Assembly: GCF_019578655.1 (NCBI RefSeq)
Contig: NC_063265.1
Location: 3,258,501 to 3,322,500, forward strand
Source: Ricinus communis
Taxonomy: Eukaryota; Streptophyta; Magnoliopsida; Malpighiales; Euphorbiaceae
Reading direction: 5' to 3'
DNA length: 64,000 nt
Below the pieces are notes generated by a model. It did no database searches, was not told the DNA's origin, and saw nothing but the letters and a program-made list of their open reading frames with translations. Shown here one piece after another: positions 61,401-64,000 of the stretch. Positions within the stretch are counted from its first letter, which is position 1. Each line of letters opens with the position of its first letter. The translations under genes and the position numbers were made by a program.

Positions 61401-63370
61401 CCCTTCCCAAAAAATAATCAACAAGTTCTTTTTCATTATTTGTCCTTTAATTCACATGCAATAAACTCTATTTTTTTATTTATTTAGTAATAGATCATTC
61501 ACAGAAAGATTCGTCATACAATAACTGTTTGTAATTATAAAAATTTTCTATTTAGTTTGATTCTGTTAGTTTGTTCTTATAAGAATAGAAATATAATTTT
61601 TTACCTTTTTAATTTAAATAAAATACTTTCTTACTTAAGAGATAATCATTTGTTATTAATAAATTTTTTATCTTTTTTTAAATTAAAATTGAGATTGCAC
61701 CAATGAAACTATAAATTTGTTACACAGTAGACGAATATGATAGATTTTGTTTCAGACAATGAAACTATTTTATTTATTTGTTGTTTTAACACACAAGAAA
61801 TTTTTGATATATATATTTAATTTTAATATATATAATTCAAATTGATATGTAATTTCATATCTTTTAGTAATTCATTAATTAATAAATTATTTTTATAATT
61901 AAATAATTATTCCAATATGCTAAAATGTGTGCAAATGAACAGGGATAAAATAATTAAAAGAGTCCAATTTCACCATATTAAAAATGAGGAATTTAGATCC
62001 AAAAAAAAAAAATACAAATTTAGGGATTTAATTGTGTTTTTCTTTTCCTTAAACATAATTTCCTAACACTCAAAATCCATAATCTTCTTTACAAAACCCT
62101 TTTTAAGATACTGGATCATTTCACAGGCTTCAGGAGAGCTATCGAGGGAACCAAAGAAACATGGCATCCATTAAATTCTACACAACCAAAGCATAAAATT
62201 CCTTCTAAAGCTTTTCTTCTTTCATTAGCCTTCACATTTAACAATTATCCTAATAATTTTATTAACACATAATTAGACATTCTTAGCATGAATTTTATGA
62301 GCTGACACAAAATGTGGGTGATTAATCAATATTTGAAATAAAAATTTCTCTTATTGTTGTACATCTCCTGCTCTCAGAAACCTTCTCTCTATGTCAATAT
62401 AATAAACATAAAAATTATGCATCAATATAATACTTGTATGTCAAAAATAAATACATATTAAAAATATACACTTACATACTAAAAGAGTTTATATTTTAAT
62501 TTAATAATAATATATAATTAATATTCTATTCTTTAGGATTAAAAAAAAATAAATGCAAATTCAAGGGCTCAATTGTACTTTTTGCGTTGATGTCTTGACA
62601 ATTTGTTGATGAGTTAATTACAGAGTGTTGTGTAATTTATGTCACATGTCTGTCATTTATTTCGCATGTGTATGTTTATTTCGAAAAGTACTCTGAAAAG
62701 AAAGAAAAAGTCAGAGCCCAGCAGCGTTTTTCTTTCTTTTGTTAAATAATTTACAATCGTAGACCGCAATTGTATAAGTAAAATGATCTAATTATTTTAA
62801 ATGTTTTAATTAGAATCCATGGCATTTATTATCAATTCAACACTGTCAGATTTGATAATATTGAAATGTATATTAAAACTCCTCTCTAATTCACTTTCAA
62901 AAATTATCCGGTAATTTAATGTTTTTACATTTGAAAAATAAAACTATTTTTTTATATTATAGAAATATTGTGTATTTAATTTTTTTTAGGTGCATTTTAT
63001 AATTTTTATTTTTTATATTATAAAATCAATAGAAATATAATTTTTAATAAGATAATTTAACATATGACTAGATTTCTCTGCTTATAATAAATAATTAAAT
63101 TATATATTTTTTAGTTTTAATAGATTTAAAAATAATTTTTTAAAATAAGATTTTAATATATTTATAGATTTTATAATGTATTGTTAGAAGTTATATTATA
63201 ATAATTTAGTAATGGTGCAAATTAAGTACATATAAAATTATATAAAAAGTAAGAACATAAATATGTATTAAAAGAGTGTTAAAAAATAAAAAATATAATA
63301 TATATCAAATATAAAAGCATTAAATCACAAGTTAATTTTTAAAATTTATCCAATTTAAAATTTATTTCAA
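58475..63370. other. AT-rich intergenic region with possible LTR-like remnant
   Basis: No gene is recognised. At 59430-59815 a more complex stretch with a TATA-like CTATATAAACTC and phrases such as CCGGGCCACCACACATGGGA may be a decayed LTR. ATT microsatellites lie near 61108-61124 and 61197-61216. A GC-richer island at 61217-61390 (with GGGTCTGGGTCTGG) has no recognised coding frame. Confidence 0.35.
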
Positions 63371-63380
63371 ACCAGAAGAT

Positions 63381-63525
63381 TTACCAATTATTTTTAATAT
63401 TGCATAAATTAAAATTAATTAGATTTAAATTTTTATTTGTGAGAAAGTTGAAGGTTTACCAATTATTTTTAATATTGCATAAATCAAAAAGTAATTAGTT
63501 TTATATTTTTATTTACGAGAATTTG
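63381..63525. repeat. two-copy tandem duplication, 75-bp period
   Basis: TTTACCAATTATTTTTAATA and the following ATTGCATAAAT recur at offset 75 (63381 and 63456), followed in both copies by AATTAG...TTTTTATTT and a GAGA motif. Divergence is moderate. Confidence 0.75.
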
Positions 63526-64000
63526 TTAAGTATGATTTTTTATTTATTAATATTAGTGACAATATTGTTATTTTTATAGTGAAAATAACAAAAGATTATT
63601 TCTATTTACAGATCCCTGGGGCTCCAGGAAAGCAAAGCAGATTTTGTTTCTTATTAATGTTGAATTTTGGGAGCATTATCTCAGCTCCATAAAGGCCAAT
63701 AAAACTTTTTCTTTTTTTCTGAATATATCAAATTAAAGAAAGGATACATGTGCAATCCAATTTAATTTTATTAATCAGTCATCTTCTTGATGTCTTGGTC
63801 ATTACCAGTAGTATTAATTACTATTAATTACCCTTTTCACTCTTTTTATAAATTTAACATAATATTTTTAATTTTAATAAATGTTAATTACTATTTTTAG
63901 GAGTGGTTATCGATACTGATTTGGTAAGTATTTTCAAATTTTTATTAAAAGATATATTTTGTACTGATCCAATTTAGTGTACCATTTTTATTTATATGTT

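Overview
The window is 64 kb of plant nuclear DNA. It is very AT-rich, has widely spaced intron-bearing genes with GT-AG junctions, many microsatellites, MITE-like palindromes and decayed retroelements. The proteins match plant-specific families: MAKR, PGG-domain ankyrin proteins, a plant pectate lyase clade and EXO70H. A eudicot is clear. A Malpighiales or Euphorbiaceae-like genome is only a guess from composition and protein style.

Five protein-coding genes are well supported. (1) 4047-5207 (+): single-exon membrane-associated kinase regulator, MAKR4-like. (2) 10727-13061 (-): three-exon ankyrin-repeat/PGG membrane protein, closest to Arabidopsis At5g02620. (3) 27676-32086 (-): five-exon ITN1-like ankyrin-repeat/PGG membrane protein, including a proposed 22-nt first coding exon. 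(4) 40161-43904 (+): five-exon PL1 pectate lyase-like gene with no signal peptide and one GC-AG intron. (5) 47898-49838 (-): single-exon exocyst subunit of the EXO70H type. I derived splice junctions by reading frame and checked that phases add up across every exon.

Layout: 1-3.9 kb is AT-rich upstream sequence. The MAKR gene follows at 4-5.2 kb. At 5.2-10.7 kb lies unannotated sequence with a LINE RNase H-like scrap. The first ankyrin gene is at 10.7-13.1 kb, with two G-boxes upstream. The 14-26.6 kb stretch is a transposon graveyard: three inverted-repeat elements and a broken Ty3/gypsy reverse transcriptase. ITN1-like occupies 27.7-32.1 kb. At 33-39.7 kb is a tandem array of about 1.36-kb units, each full unit carrying a ~0.5-kb palindrome, interrupted by a 2.6-kb LTR-like insertion. 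The pectate lyase (40.2-43.9 kb) and EXO70H (47.9-49.8 kb) genes follow. The last 14 kb (50-64 kb) holds no recognisable gene.

The genes do not form an operon-like pathway. From memory of Arabidopsis, MAKR4 sits beside EXO70H2 and a pectate lyase gene beside EXO70H1, so this window may keep an ancestral block that Arabidopsis split between duplicated segments. I found no convincing undescribed biological system. The most interesting items are structural: the interrupted tandem array and its MITE family, the GC-AG intron, the micro-exon start of ITN1-like and the possible ancestral gene block.
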